Made by a program: the position numbers and the translations under genes. A DNA stretch of 64,000 nt, taken from contig CAWBZS010000016.1 in the NCBI GenBank assembly GCA_963793335.1, forward strand, positions 77,650-141,649, read 5' to 3'. The stretch comes from Sva-07 sp963793335 (lineage in GTDB: Bacteria; Actinomycetota; Acidimicrobiia; Acidimicrobiales; Ilumatobacteraceae). This document shows, in pieces, positions 46,817 to 55,630 of this stretch; the first letter of the stretch is position 1, and each line of letters opens with the position of its first letter. Under the pieces are notes generated by a model. The model was not told the DNA's origin. It was given only the letters and a program-made list of their open reading frames with translations, and searched no databases.

Positions 46817-48071
46817 ACTGAAGTCGCTTGATGCCGTTGATGAAGCCGCTCTGGAGGTAGTCGGGCTCGCCCGTGATCCGCAGCGATGGGACGCGGTCGC
46901 GAATCGTCTCGAACATCACCGACATCTCGCGCCGCGCCAGGTTCGCTCCGAGGCAGAAGTGTGGCCCACCCGCGCCGAAGCCGATCTGCGCTGGGTTCGG
47001 CTCGCGGGTGATGTCGAATGTGTACGGGTGCTCGAACACCCGCTCGTCGCGGTTGCCCGAGTTGTACCAGAGCACCACCTTCTCGCCCTCCTTGATCACC
47101 TGCCCGGAGATCTCGGTGTCGGCGGTGGCGGTGCGGCGGAAGTGGATCACCGGGGTGCCCCACCGCACGATCTCCTCCATCGCCCCCTTGGCGTGGGTGG
47201 CGAAGTCGCTGTAGAGCAGGTCGCGCTGGTCGGGGAACTCGGTGAAGGCCTTCATGCCGTGGCTGATCGCGTTGCGGGTCGTCTCGTTGCCGGCGACGAC
47301 GAGCAGGATGAAGAACGAGCCGAACTCCTGCGGCGTCAGCTGCTCGCCGTCGACGTCGGCGGCCATCATGATCGAGGTGATGTCGTCCTGCGGGTTCGCC
47401 TTGCGGTCCTCGCCGAGCGCCTGGGCGTACATGAACATCTCGAGTGACTGACCCATCAGGTCCTCGTAGCTCGACGTGAACTCGGGATCGCCGGCTCCGA
47501 GGATGGTGTTCGTCCACTTGAACACCCGGGCGTAGTCCTCCGGTGGGATGCCCATCATGTCGCAGATGATCTCGAGGGGGAGCGCAGCGGCGACGTGTTC
47601 GACGAAATCGCAGGTCTTGTCGGGGTGGTTTGCGAGAAGCCGATCGATGACCTCGTTGGCCTTGGAGCGCACGACGCTTTCGACGGCGGTGATCTCCTTG
47701 GGCGTGAAGCCCTTCGACACGATCGAGCGCAGCCGGAAGTGGCGCGGGTCGTCCATGTTGATCATCGACCCGAAGAACTCGTTCATCTCCTGGGGCTGGT
47801 CGCCGATGTTGGCGCCCTTGCCCGAGCAGAACAGCGCAGCGTTGCGGCTGACCTGCCAGATGTCTTCGTGGCGGGTGAGGGCCCAGTAGCCGGCGCCCGG
47901 CGGGAAGGGGAGGTCGGGGATCTCGCGTTCGTCGAAATGCACCAGGCCCGGTGTGTCGCGCAGCGTCTTGAACGCTCCGTCGCGGACCGAACGCGGTGCC
48001 GTCCAGAAGTCGGGGTCGGAGAGATCGAAGTCGTCGAGCCCGACCTGGTCGTATGGCGAGGTCGTGGTCAT
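46803..48071 (-). CDS. Cytochrome P450, CYP125/CYP142-like
   Basis: This 422-residue P450 has the I-helix motif VVAGNETTRNAISHG (oxygen activation), the ExxR-type EEIVRWGTPVIHFRRTA region and the heme loop FGAGGPHFCLGANLAR with the Cys thiolate. The sequence resembles actinobacterial P450s that hydroxylate sterol or fatty side chains (CYP125/CYP124/CYP142), as judged by SMINMDDPRHFRLRSIVSKGFTP; the exact substrate is not known. TACAGT on the minus strand (48079-48084) is 7 nt before the ATG. Confidence 0.93.
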   Translation of the reverse strand: MTTTSPYDQVGLDDFDLSDPDFWTAPRSVRDGAFKTLRDTPGLVHFDEREIPDLPFPPGAGYWALTRHEDIWQVSRNAALFCSGKGANIGDQPQEMNEFFGSMINMDDPRHFRLRSIVSKGFTPKEITAVESVVRSKANEVIDRLLANHPDKTCDFVEHVAAALPLEIICDMMGIPPEDYARVFKWTNTILGAGDPEFTSSYEDLMGQSLEMFMYAQALGEDRKANPQDDITSIMMAADVDGEQLTPQEFGSFFILLVVAGNETTRNAISHGMKAFTEFPDQRDLLYSDFATHAKGAMEEIVRWGTPVIHFRRTATADTEISGQVIKEGEKVVLWYNSGNRDERVFEHPYTFDITREPNPAQIGFGAGGPHFCLGANLARREMSVMFETIRDRVPSLRITGEPDYLQSGFINGIKRLQCAWD

Positions 48072-48164
48072 GGCCTCGACTGTAGGAGAGCTGACCCGTC
48101 GTGCCGGTGTCGTGGCGCGTCGGCCCGGGTTGAGAACGCGGGCGATCCGGCGTTGACTGGGCGG

Positions 48165-48893
48165 ATGCTTCCGTTCTCCGAGATCGAACGTGTTCTGGTC
48201 ATCACCGCTCACCCCGATGACGTCGACTTCGGCGCCGCTGGCACCGTTGCCGAACTCACCGACGCGGGCGTCGAGGTCACCTACTGCCTGGTCACCGATG
48301 GTCAGGCGGGCGGATTCGATCACTCGATTCCGCGCAAGGAGATGGCGGCGATCCGTCGCGAGGAACAGACGAAGGCAGCAGCCGAAGTCGGTGTCACCGA
48401 CCTTCGGTTCCTCGGGTTCATGGACGGCACGGTGGAGGTGTCGATGGAACTGCGCCACGATCTCAGCCTCGTGATCCGCCAGGTGCGTCCGCAGGTGGTC
48501 ATCACTCAGTCACCCATCCGGAGTCTCAGCTCCACCTATGGTTCGCACCCCGATCACACGGCCACGGGTGAGGCCGCGATGTGCGCGGTGTATCCCGACG
48601 CTCGGAACCCGTTTGCGTTCACCGGGATGCCTTGTGCCGAACTGGAGGATTGGAAGGTGCAGGAGGTCTGGATCCAGGCAGGACCGATGGGTGGGGGCGA
48701 CGAGCTCGCAGTCGTCGACATCACCGCGCAGGTCGACCGCAAGGTGCGGGCGCTGCGATGTCACGTGAGTCAGCACGTCGACCCGGACGCCATGATGGAC
48801 CGTGTCACCGGGCGCTTCCGCCAGATCGCCACCGAGCACGGCTTGCCCGAGGGTCGCAGCGCCGAACTGTTCCGGGTCTGCGACACCCGCTGA
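48165..48893 (+). CDS. PIG-L family deacetylase
   Basis: This 242-residue protein has the metal-binding AHPDD motif near its start (VITAHPDDVDFGAAGT) and the partner HPDH in YGSHPDHTATG. The family removes acetyl groups from N-acetylglucosamine-type substrates, such as in mycothiol synthesis (MshB) or mycothiol conjugate hydrolysis (Mca). Which one applies cannot be decided here. The ATG at 48165 matches where homology begins. It is divergent from the P450 gene. Confidence 0.9.
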   Translation: MLPFSEIERVLVITAHPDDVDFGAAGTVAELTDAGVEVTYCLVTDGQAGGFDHSIPRKEMAAIRREEQTKAAAEVGVTDLRFLGFMDGTVEVSMELRHDLSLVIRQVRPQVVITQSPIRSLSSTYGSHPDHTATGEAAMCAVYPDARNPFAFTGMPCAELEDWKVQEVWIQAGPMGGGDELAVVDITAQVDRKVRALRCHVSQHVDPDAMMDRVTGRFRQIATEHGLPEGRSAELFRVCDTR

Positions 48894-48897
48894 CCGC

Positions 48898-49746
48898 TCA
48901 GGTCGAGAACGTGAGGTGGACCGCGCCGAGGAGCGGCCCGGCCGGCCCGAGCGCGATCGGTCGAACCGGCACTGAGATGTGGGACTGGACGGCATGGCCG
49001 AAACGGTCGAAGGCGGCCGAGAGCCCACCGCCGATCACCACGAGTTGGACGTCGAACTCGGCGATCACCGGGGCGAGGAACGCACCGACGCGGTGACCGT
49101 GATCCTCCACCACCTCGGCGTTCATCGGATCGTCGACCGCAGTACGAAGTTCGGCCATCGGCACGCCGAGTCGAGCTGCGAGACCTCGGGCCGAGAGCAC
49201 GTCGTCCGCACGACCCCACGGGGTGTCGCGCATCGCCAGGTGCTCGACGCCGAAGTCGCCGATGAACTCGACGGGCCACGCAGCGTCGGTCACGCAGGTG
49301 CCCACTCCGGTGCCCAGTGTGTTGATCATCATCCGGTCGACGCCCTGCCCGGCGCCCGCCAAGGCCTCGCCGGTGCCGGCCGATTCGGCATCGCGTGCGA
49401 AGCGGATCGGGCGATCGCCGACTGTGGTTCGTTCGCGGAGCATCGTCCGAAGATCGATGCCGTAGATGTCTTCGAACTTGGCCACCCCACGCATACGCGA
49501 TTCGCCGGCATCGAGGTCGAACGGCCCGCAGATCGCAACGGCGACGCCGGCGGCCCGCTCGTCGAGGGCCAGCGCCGACTCGACCATCTCGGCGAGCCGG
49601 GCCAGGATCGTCTCACGGTCCGACTGCGCCAGGGTCGGCAGCGCTGGTCCGAGCTCCACCGTGGGGTTGCTGCTCGTGTCGCCTCGCACCACCCCTGACT
49701 TGATCGATGTTCCGCCGACGTCGAGTACTGCCACCACCTGCTCCAT
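48898..49746 (-). CDS. ROK family sugar kinase
   Basis: This 282-residue protein has the ATP-binding LDVGGTSIKSGVV at its start, VAICGPFDLDAG, RFARDAESAGTGEA with the catalytic-Asp region, and NTLGTGVGTCVTD. The zinc-binding CxCGxxGC motif of many ROK kinases is missing, as in glucokinases of the polyphosphate type. A sugar kinase, possibly glucokinase, is the best guess. TAGTTT lies 9 nt upstream of the minus-strand ATG. Confidence 0.88.
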   Translation of the reverse strand: MEQVVAVLDVGGTSIKSGVVRGDTSSNPTVELGPALPTLAQSDRETILARLAEMVESALALDERAAGVAVAICGPFDLDAGESRMRGVAKFEDIYGIDLRTMLRERTTVGDRPIRFARDAESAGTGEALAGAGQGVDRMMINTLGTGVGTCVTDAAWPVEFIGDFGVEHLAMRDTPWGRADDVLSARGLAARLGVPMAELRTAVDDPMNAEVVEDHGHRVGAFLAPVIAEFDVQLVVIGGGLSAAFDRFGHAVQSHISVPVRPIALGPAGPLLGAVHLTFST

Positions 49747-49845
49747 CAGACTCCGAAACTACCCTCGCTCCGACTTCGATGAGTCGGACCGCGACATCCG
49801 CGGGAGGTTTCGCCCATCGCAATGGGTGTCGTTACGCTCGAAACC

Positions 49846-51048
49846 ATGACTGATGCAGTGATCGTTGCCACCGCCCGCAGCCCGATCGGGCGTGCCATGA
49901 AGGGGTCGCTCGTCGACCTCCGGCCCGACGACATGGCAGCGCAGATCGTTCGTGCGCTGATGGCCAAGGTGCCGGAGGTGTCCGCCGACGAGGTCGAGGA
50001 CCTGATCATGGGGTGCGGTCAGCCAGCAGGCGAGGCGGGCTTCAACATCGGTCGGATGGTCGCCGGCATGGCTGGACTCGACGATGTGCCCGGCGTGACG
50101 GTCAACCGGTACTGCTCGTCGAGTCTCCAGACCATTCGCATGGCGGCACACGCCATCAAGGCAGGGGAGGGCGACTGCTTCATCGCCGCCGGCGTCGAGG
50201 CGGTCAGCCGCTACGGCAACGGCGCGAGCGACACCGCTCCGAACCCGATCTTCGCGGGGCCCGGCGAACGCACGGCGTTGCGAGCCCAGGGTGGCCAGCC
50301 GACGTGGACGCCGCCGGAGGGTCTGCCCGACTACTACATCGCGATGGGGCAGACGGCCGAGAACGTCCGCGAGGTCGAGGGCGTCACTCGCGAGGAGATG
50401 GACGAGTTCGGTGCCCGCAGCCAGCAGCGTGCGGTCGCGGCCGTGCAGCGCGGTCACTTCGAGCACGAGATCACGCCGTTGACGCTGCCCGACGGAACGG
50501 TCGTCTCGACCGATGACGGCCCCCGCGACGGCACGACGGCAGAGAAGCTCGCGCAGCTCAAGCCGGTCTTCCGCCCCGACGGTGAGATCACCGCCGGCAA
50601 CGCCTGTCCGCTCAACGATGGTGCGGCTGCGGTGATGGTGATGAGCGCGACGAGGGCTGCTGAACTCGGACTCACTCCGCTGGCGCGCATCATCTCGTCG
50701 GGGGTCACCGGACTGAACCCGGAGATCATGGGCCTCGGTCCGATCGGGGCAAGTCGCATGGCGATGGAGCGCGCAGGCATGAGCGCCGACGACATCGATC
50801 TGGTGGAGATCAACGAGGCCTTCGCCGCTCAGGTGATCCCGTCAGCGAAGCACCTCGGGTTCGATCTCGACCAGGTCAATGTCAACGGTGGCGCGATTGC
50901 GCTGGGGCATCCGTTCGGTATGACCGGCGCCCGCATCATGACCACCCTGATCAACAACCTGCAGGATCAGGACAAGACGGTCGGCCTCGAAACGATGTGC
51001 GTCGGTGGCGGCCAGGGCATGGCCATGATCATCGAACGCCTCAGCTGA
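49846..51048 (+). CDS. Thiolase family acetyl-CoA acyltransferase
   Basis: This 400-residue thiolase has the nucleophilic Cys in TVNRYCSSSLQTIRMAA, the ENV...REEMDEFGARSQQRA segment, EINEAFAAQVIP with its His/Asn neighbourhood, NVNGGAIALGHPFGMTGAR and the second Cys in ETMCVGGGQGMA. The likely role is fatty-acid beta-oxidation. TACGCT at 49833-49838 is 7 nt before the ATG. The gene ends 2 bp before the second palindromic element. Confidence 0.95.
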   Translation: MTDAVIVATARSPIGRAMKGSLVDLRPDDMAAQIVRALMAKVPEVSADEVEDLIMGCGQPAGEAGFNIGRMVAGMAGLDDVPGVTVNRYCSSSLQTIRMAAHAIKAGEGDCFIAAGVEAVSRYGNGASDTAPNPIFAGPGERTALRAQGGQPTWTPPEGLPDYYIAMGQTAENVREVEGVTREEMDEFGARSQQRAVAAVQRGHFEHEITPLTLPDGTVVSTDDGPRDGTTAEKLAQLKPVFRPDGEITAGNACPLNDGAAAVMVMSATRAAELGLTPLARIISSGVTGLNPEIMGLGPIGASRMAMERAGMSADDIDLVEINEAFAAQVIPSAKHLGFDLDQVNVNGGAIALGHPFGMTGARIMTTLINNLQDQDKTVGLETMCVGGGQGMAMIIERLS

Positions 51049-51049
51049 A

Positions 51050-51099
51050 CCGTTCTCGTGAACTCGTGTCGGAACTATTCCGACACGAGTTCACGAGAA
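51050..51099. repeat. Intergenic palindromic element, copy 2
   Basis: A perfect 22-bp stem (51053-51074 with 51078-51099) has a 3-nt CTA loop. Compared with copy 1 at 8561, the C-G pair in the stem is a T-A pair and the C-C mismatch is a C-G pair, so the changes keep or improve pairing. It fills the gap between a convergent gene pair, as copy 1 does. Confidence 0.87.
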
Positions 51100-51108
51100 G
51101 CGACGGCC

Positions 51109-51573
51109 TCAGAGGATTTCCCAGCGGTTGGGTCGGTCGGCGTGCACGACGATGGCGTCGTATTGCTTGAGGCATCGTGTCGCACGCAGCACGTACTGTT
51201 CGCCACCGCTCGACAATTCGGCGAGCGCATATCCCTCGCTGGAGTCACGCACACCGGTTCCGATCGGGTGGAGAGCAGCGATCTGCAGTCCAGCGCTCTC
51301 GGCCTCGGCGGCCCACAGGTTGACCAGGCCTTGTCGCAGCGAGGGATCGTCGAGCAAGTCGGATCCACCGAGTGTCAGCGTGACGTTGCAGATGGTGACG
51401 GGCTCGACGTGGTTCGCCTCGACGACGTCGCCACCGAGCTCGCCATCGAGCATCACCACGATCGGGCCGTCGTGTCCGCTGACACCGCCGATGAACCCGT
51501 AGCGCACCATCGGCAGCCCATCCTCGCCGGTGGTGGCGTAGCGGATTCGGTCGCCGTGGCTGAAGGTGGTCAC
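51109..51573 (-). CDS. Hypothetical 154-residue protein
   Basis: This protein has a beta-rich N terminus (GDRIRYATTGEDGLPMVRYGFIGG and GPIVVMLDGELGGDVVEA), which could be a small barrel. The C-terminal half resembles a short ligand-binding or conserved fold with no family I can name (YVLRATRCLKQYDAIVVHADRP). It begins at GTG 51573, overlapping the stop of the serine hydrolase gene upstream (GTGA), so the two are co-translated. Confidence 0.7.
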   Translation of the reverse strand: MTTFSHGDRIRYATTGEDGLPMVRYGFIGGVSGHDGPIVVMLDGELGGDVVEANHVEPVTICNVTLTLGGSDLLDDPSLRQGLVNLWAAEAESAGLQIAALHPIGTGVRDSSEGYALAELSSGGEQYVLRATRCLKQYDAIVVHADRPNRWEIL

Positions 51574-52409
51574 GCCATGGCTCCGGTACCGGCTGCGTAC
51601 TCGGTGATCACCGCATCGGACAGCGCAGGCCACATCTGCAGTGCGCTGTGTGCCCATTCGTCGAAACTGCGGTCGGCGAGAGCGACCAACGCAAGGTCGC
51701 GGTCCGGGTCGATCCAGAACATCGTGCCCGACCCTCCGAAGTGACCGAAGGTGCGCGGCGAGTTCGTCCTCCCGGTCCAGTGCGGTTGTTTCGTACCGCG
51801 AATCTCGAACCCCAGCCCCCAGGGGCACTGCGCATAGCGACCCACGCCCGGAACGATACCCGCGAGCGTCGGATACTGGATGCGCTGTGCCTCGGCGACG
51901 GTCGACTCGTGGAGCAGGGTCGGCCGGAGCACGTCGGCGACGAAGCGGCAGGTGTCGGCCAGGTTTGAGTGGACCCCGTGTGCGGCGGAGCCGTGCAGCG
52001 CGCTGTTGGTCATCGTGAGCGGTTGGAACACCGCTTCACCGAGGTAGTCGGTGAACGCGATGCCGCTCACGGCCTCGACTGCTGTGGCGGCCAGTTCGAA
52101 GCCGGTGTTCGAGTACGTACGCGAGACCTCCGGGCGTGCGATCGGGTCGGGTCCCTCGAACGGATAGCCGCCGGCGTGGGCGAGCAGATGGCGCAATGTG
52201 CAGCCGTCCTGACCGACCGGGTCGTCGAGCGCGATCACTCCCTCCTCGACGGCGACCAGCGTGGCCCAGGTGGCCATCGGCTTGGAGATCGACGCAAGCC
52301 GTTGCACTCGCTGCGGGTCGCCCACGGTGGCGGCGACCTCGCCGCCGACCAGCACGGCAGCAGACACGGCGGGCACCGGCCAGCTGGCGGTCAGGTCGAG
52401 TGCTGCCAT
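51570..52409 (-). CDS. Serine hydrolase, beta-lactamase/penicillin-binding-protein-like
   Basis: This 279-residue protein belongs to the class C beta-lactamase-like serine hydrolases. The SISKPMATWATL segment is the S-x-x-K motif, TYSNTGFELAATAVE is the Y-x-N equivalent, and HFGGSGTMFWIDP stands in the HxG/KTG position. No signal peptide is seen, so it may act in the cytoplasm as an esterase or peptidase. It overlaps the downstream hypothetical gene. Confidence 0.87.
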   Translation of the reverse strand: MAALDLTASWPVPAVSAAVLVGGEVAATVGDPQRVQRLASISKPMATWATLVAVEEGVIALDDPVGQDGCTLRHLLAHAGGYPFEGPDPIARPEVSRTYSNTGFELAATAVEAVSGIAFTDYLGEAVFQPLTMTNSALHGSAAHGVHSNLADTCRFVADVLRPTLLHESTVAEAQRIQYPTLAGIVPGVGRYAQCPWGLGFEIRGTKQPHWTGRTNSPRTFGHFGGSGTMFWIDPDRDLALVALADRSFDEWAHSALQMWPALSDAVITEYAAGTGAMA

Positions 52410-52431
52410 CGCTCGTCGACCCCGAGCCGGA

Positions 52432-53790
52432 TCAGGTGAACTGGCGGAGGAGTTCGGCCACCCGGAAGGCGAGGTCGACGCTCTGTCGGGCGTTGAGCCT
52501 CGGGTCGCACATCGTCTCGTAGCGGTCGTCGAGATCGGTGTCGCTGAGTGCGTCGCCACCGCCGACGCATTCGGTGACGTTCTCGCCGGTGAGTTCGATG
52601 TGGATGCCGCCGGGCCAGGTGTTCTCGGATCGGTGTGCTCTGACGAATCCGCCGATCTCGGCGACGACGTCGTCGAAGTGCCGGGTCTTGCGGCCGTTCG
52701 GTGCGGTGTAGGTGTTGGCGTGCATCGGGTCGCAGGCCCACACGACCGGATGGCCGGCGTCGGTGACCGCACGCAGCAGCGGGCGCAGCGACGACTCGAT
52801 CTTGTCGGCACCCATACGGGTGATCAGGGTGAGGCGACCGGGGATGCGTGATGGGTTGAGGATCTCGCAGAGTTCCAGGACGTAGTCAGCAGTGGTCGAC
52901 GGACCGACCTTGCAGCCGATGGGATTGCCGACGCCTCGAAGGAACTCGACGTGAGCGCCATCGAGGTCCCGGGTGCGCTCGCCGATCCACAGCATGTGCG
53001 CCGAGCAGTCGAACCATCCGCCTGACAGTGAGTCCTGGCGTGTGAGTGCCTCCTCGTAGCCCAGGATCAGGGCTTCGTGGGAGGTGAAGATGTCGACTTG
53101 CGAGAGGTTCGGGTTCGACTCGGTGTCGATCCCGCACGCCTGCATGAACGCAAGTGCACGCTCGATCTCGGCGGCGACGGTCTCGTAGCGCTGGCCTTCG
53201 GGGCTGCTCGCGACGAACTCCTGGGTCCAGGAATGCACACGTGACAGGTCGGCGAATCCTCCCTTGGTGAAGGCACGCAAGAGGTTGAGCGTGGAGGCCG
53301 ACTGATGGTAGGCCTGCACGAGACGCTCGGGGTTCGGCATCCTGGCCGCTTCGGAGGGGTTGGCGTCGTTGACGATGTGGCCGCGGAACGACGGGAGTTC
53401 CAGTCCACCGACGTTCTCGGTCGGGGAGGAACGAGGCTTGGCGAACTGGCCGGCGATCCGGCCGACCTTGACGATCGGCACGCCGACTGAGTAGGTGAGC
53501 ACCACCGCCATCTGCAAGATGACCCGCAGCTTCTCTCGGATGTTGTCGGCGGAGAACTCCTCGAAGCTCTCTGCGCAGTCACCAGCCTGGAGAAGAAAGG
53601 CCCGCCCGGAACACACCCGTGACAGCTCGGACTGCAACGACCGGGCTTCGCCGGCGAAGACGAGCGGGGGCATCGTGGCGATCTGCTTGATCGCCAGTTC
53701 CAGCGCGCCGGAGTCAGGCCAATCGGGCTGTTGCGCAACTGGATGCTCGTGCCAGGACGATGGCGACCAGGAGGTTCGGCTCTCAGGCAT
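52432..53790 (-). CDS. aroG: Class II DAHP synthase
   Basis: This 452-residue enzyme condenses phosphoenolpyruvate with erythrose 4-phosphate to start the shikimate pathway. Class II motifs are visible: FLLQAGDCAESF, VGRIAGQFAKPRSS, SCAHMLWIGERTR-like text (DCSAHMLWIGERTR), NPIGCKVGPST, ITRMGADKI, WACDPMHANT and GGIHIELTGENVTECVGG. The ATG at 53790 has TAGCCT on the minus strand (53797-53802), 6 nt upstream. Actinobacterial class II enzymes are often regulated together with AroQ chorismate mutase, which lies at 21261. Confidence 0.96.
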   Translation of the reverse strand: MPESRTSWSPSSWHEHPVAQQPDWPDSGALELAIKQIATMPPLVFAGEARSLQSELSRVCSGRAFLLQAGDCAESFEEFSADNIREKLRVILQMAVVLTYSVGVPIVKVGRIAGQFAKPRSSPTENVGGLELPSFRGHIVNDANPSEAARMPNPERLVQAYHQSASTLNLLRAFTKGGFADLSRVHSWTQEFVASSPEGQRYETVAAEIERALAFMQACGIDTESNPNLSQVDIFTSHEALILGYEEALTRQDSLSGGWFDCSAHMLWIGERTRDLDGAHVEFLRGVGNPIGCKVGPSTTADYVLELCEILNPSRIPGRLTLITRMGADKIESSLRPLLRAVTDAGHPVVWACDPMHANTYTAPNGRKTRHFDDVVAEIGGFVRAHRSENTWPGGIHIELTGENVTECVGGGDALSDTDLDDRYETMCDPRLNARQSVDLAFRVAELLRQFT

Positions 53791-53810
53791 CGGGCCAGGC
53801 TATCGCCGCC

Positions 53811-53850
53811 GAAAACGACCGGAGCGGTCGGATTGCTCCGCCCGCTCCGG
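53811..53850 (-). terminator. Intrinsic terminator between the sigma factor and DAHP synthase genes
   Basis: Read on the minus strand, ccggagcgg and ccgctccgg form a 9-bp stem (53819-53850) followed by tcgtttt. It ends the sigma-factor transcript and stands just before the aroG promoter. Confidence 0.8.
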
Positions 53851-53900
53851 GTACTCGATTGGGTTCTGGTGCGACGGCGGCAACGCCGTCGGTGTTCGGC

Positions 53901-54728
53901 TCAGACGGCGAGAATGCGCTCGGCGTCGTCGCGGAGGCCCGCGACCGCCCGGCTCACCAGGCGGCGGGCAGCTTCGGCGGTGACGCCCAACTGCTCGCCG
54001 ACCTCACGGAAGCTCTTGCGTTCGCCGTCGACGAGCCCAAAGCGGGACTCGACGGCGAAACGTGCCCGCGAGTCGAGCGTGCCGAGCAATTCGTCGAGCA
54101 GCTCGCTGTCGACCAACGTCATCACGTGGTCTTCTGGGGTGCCGTCACCGTTGGCCATCAGGTCGCCGAGGGTCGCGTCGCCGTCGTCGCCGACGGTCTT
54201 GTCGAGGCTGACCGGCGTGGTGAGGCGGTGCAGCTCGGCATTGGTCTGGTCGAGCGTTTCGCCGTCGCCGGAGGCCTGACGAAGCGCGGCGCGCAGGCTG
54301 GCCGAACGATCACCCGGGATGCGGATGAGGCTGGCCTTCTGGTCGAGTGCACGGCCGATCGCCTGGCGGATCCAGAACGTGGCGTACGTGGAGAACTTGA
54401 AGCCACGGCGCCAGTCGAACTTGTCGACTGCGTGCTCGAGGCCGAGGTTGCCTTCCTGGATGAGGTCGAGCAGGTCCATGCCCTGGGGCAGCGGGTACCG
54501 GCGGGCGATCGAGACCACCAAACGGAGGTTGGACCGGATGAACCGGTCCTTGGCGTGGGCAGCGGCAGCGACTTTGCCCTTGAGGGCGGCGCTGCGCTTG
54601 CCGGCGTCGAGCTGCTCTTGGGCCTCGCGGCCGGCTTCGATGACGCGGGACAATTCGCGCTCGTCTTCGGCGGTCAACAGTGGGACCTTGCCGATATCGT
54701 TCAAGTAGAGACCAATCGAGTCGTTCAT
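53901..54728 (-). CDS. Group 2 sigma-70 family RNA polymerase sigma factor
   Basis: This 275-residue sigma factor has region 1.2 (DSIGLYLNDIGKVPLLTAEDE), region 2 (DLIQEGNLGLEHAVDKFDWRRGFKFSTYATFWIRQAIGRAL), region 3 and region 4 (SRFGLVDGERKSFREVGEQLGVTAEAARRL). It lacks the long N-terminal extension of a primary sigma, so it is a non-essential relative (HrdB/SigB type). The ATG at 54728 is preceded by an aggaaa Shine-Dalgarno. It is divergent from nadD, with a 296-bp gap between them. Confidence 0.93.
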   Translation of the reverse strand: MNDSIGLYLNDIGKVPLLTAEDERELSRVIEAGREAQEQLDAGKRSAALKGKVAAAAHAKDRFIRSNLRLVVSIARRYPLPQGMDLLDLIQEGNLGLEHAVDKFDWRRGFKFSTYATFWIRQAIGRALDQKASLIRIPGDRSASLRAALRQASGDGETLDQTNAELHRLTTPVSLDKTVGDDGDATLGDLMANGDGTPEDHVMTLVDSELLDELLGTLDSRARFAVESRFGLVDGERKSFREVGEQLGVTAEAARRLVSRAVAGLRDDAERILAV

Positions 54729-55024
54729 GATGTTTCCTACAACCGTTCGTGTGCGGGGTGATTCCGGGCGACGGCTGTGTCATCGGACACACCACATCAG
54801 CCATCCGGATCAAGAAATCGCCGGCACGGCACAGTGGTCGTGCGCCGTTGGCGAGTGATCGAAGAGCGGCAGATGCCGACAGCGACGTGCTCCCCGTGGG
54901 GAAGTCGCCGCAAACCGTGTACTCGGGGGTATATGGGGGAGTTGTCACAGTAACAGATCTGTCAACCCCGATTCATGTCGGTCGTGCAGGAATTGGACGA
55001 TCACCCAATACAGTTGCCGGAATC

Positions 55025-55630
55025 GTGCCCGAAACCGCTTCGCCGCTGCGCCGTATCGGGCTCTTTGGTGGAACCTTCGACCCCCCGCACGTCGGGCACC
55101 TCGTGACCGCCGTCAACGTCAGTCACACGCTCGATCTCGACCTGCTGGTGCTGATGGTGGCCAACGTTCCGTGGCAGAAGGAAGGGACTCGAGCAATCAC
55201 TCCGGCACTCGACCGCCTCGAGATGGTTCGCGCAGCCGTTGCTGACGTTCCGGGATTGGTGCCTGGTCGTCTCGAGATCGATCACGGCGGCCACAGCTTC
55301 ACGGCGGATACGCTCGCCGCGCTCAACGACGAGCATCCGACGGCGGAACTCTTCACCGTGATCGGCGACGACGCGGCTGCCGGGCTGCGAACGTGGTCCC
55401 GATGGCAGGAAGTGGTCGACCGATCGCGTCTCGTCGTCGTCGACCGTCCGGGCGAGCCGGTCGAACTGGCCGACGACATCGACTGGATCCGTGTCGAGGT
55501 GCCGCGGCTGGACGTGTCGAGTACAGATCTGCGGGCGAGATTCACCGATGGCCGGCCGCTGGACTATCTCGTCACACAACCGGTGCTGGACGTCATTCGA
55601 GCCAACGGTCTGTACGGGGCGTCGGCGTGA
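55025..55630 (+). CDS. nadD: Nicotinate-nucleotide adenylyltransferase
   Basis: NadD joins nicotinate mononucleotide and ATP to form deamido-NAD. The 201-residue protein has GGTFDPPHVGHL (the nucleotidyltransferase (H/T)xGH loop) and the late RLDVSSTDLRARF with the ISST-type motif. It starts at GTG 55025, with TACAGT (55009-55014) 10 nt upstream; the earlier in-frame region has no homology. nadD, the envelope protein and rsfS overlap by four bases each and form one operon. Confidence 0.95.
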   Translation: MPETASPLRRIGLFGGTFDPPHVGHLVTAVNVSHTLDLDLLVLMVANVPWQKEGTRAITPALDRLEMVRAAVADVPGLVPGRLEIDHGGHSFTADTLAALNDEHPTAELFTVIGDDAAAGLRTWSRWQEVVDRSRLVVVDRPGEPVELADDIDWIRVEVPRLDVSSTDLRARFTDGRPLDYLVTQPVLDVIRANGLYGASA

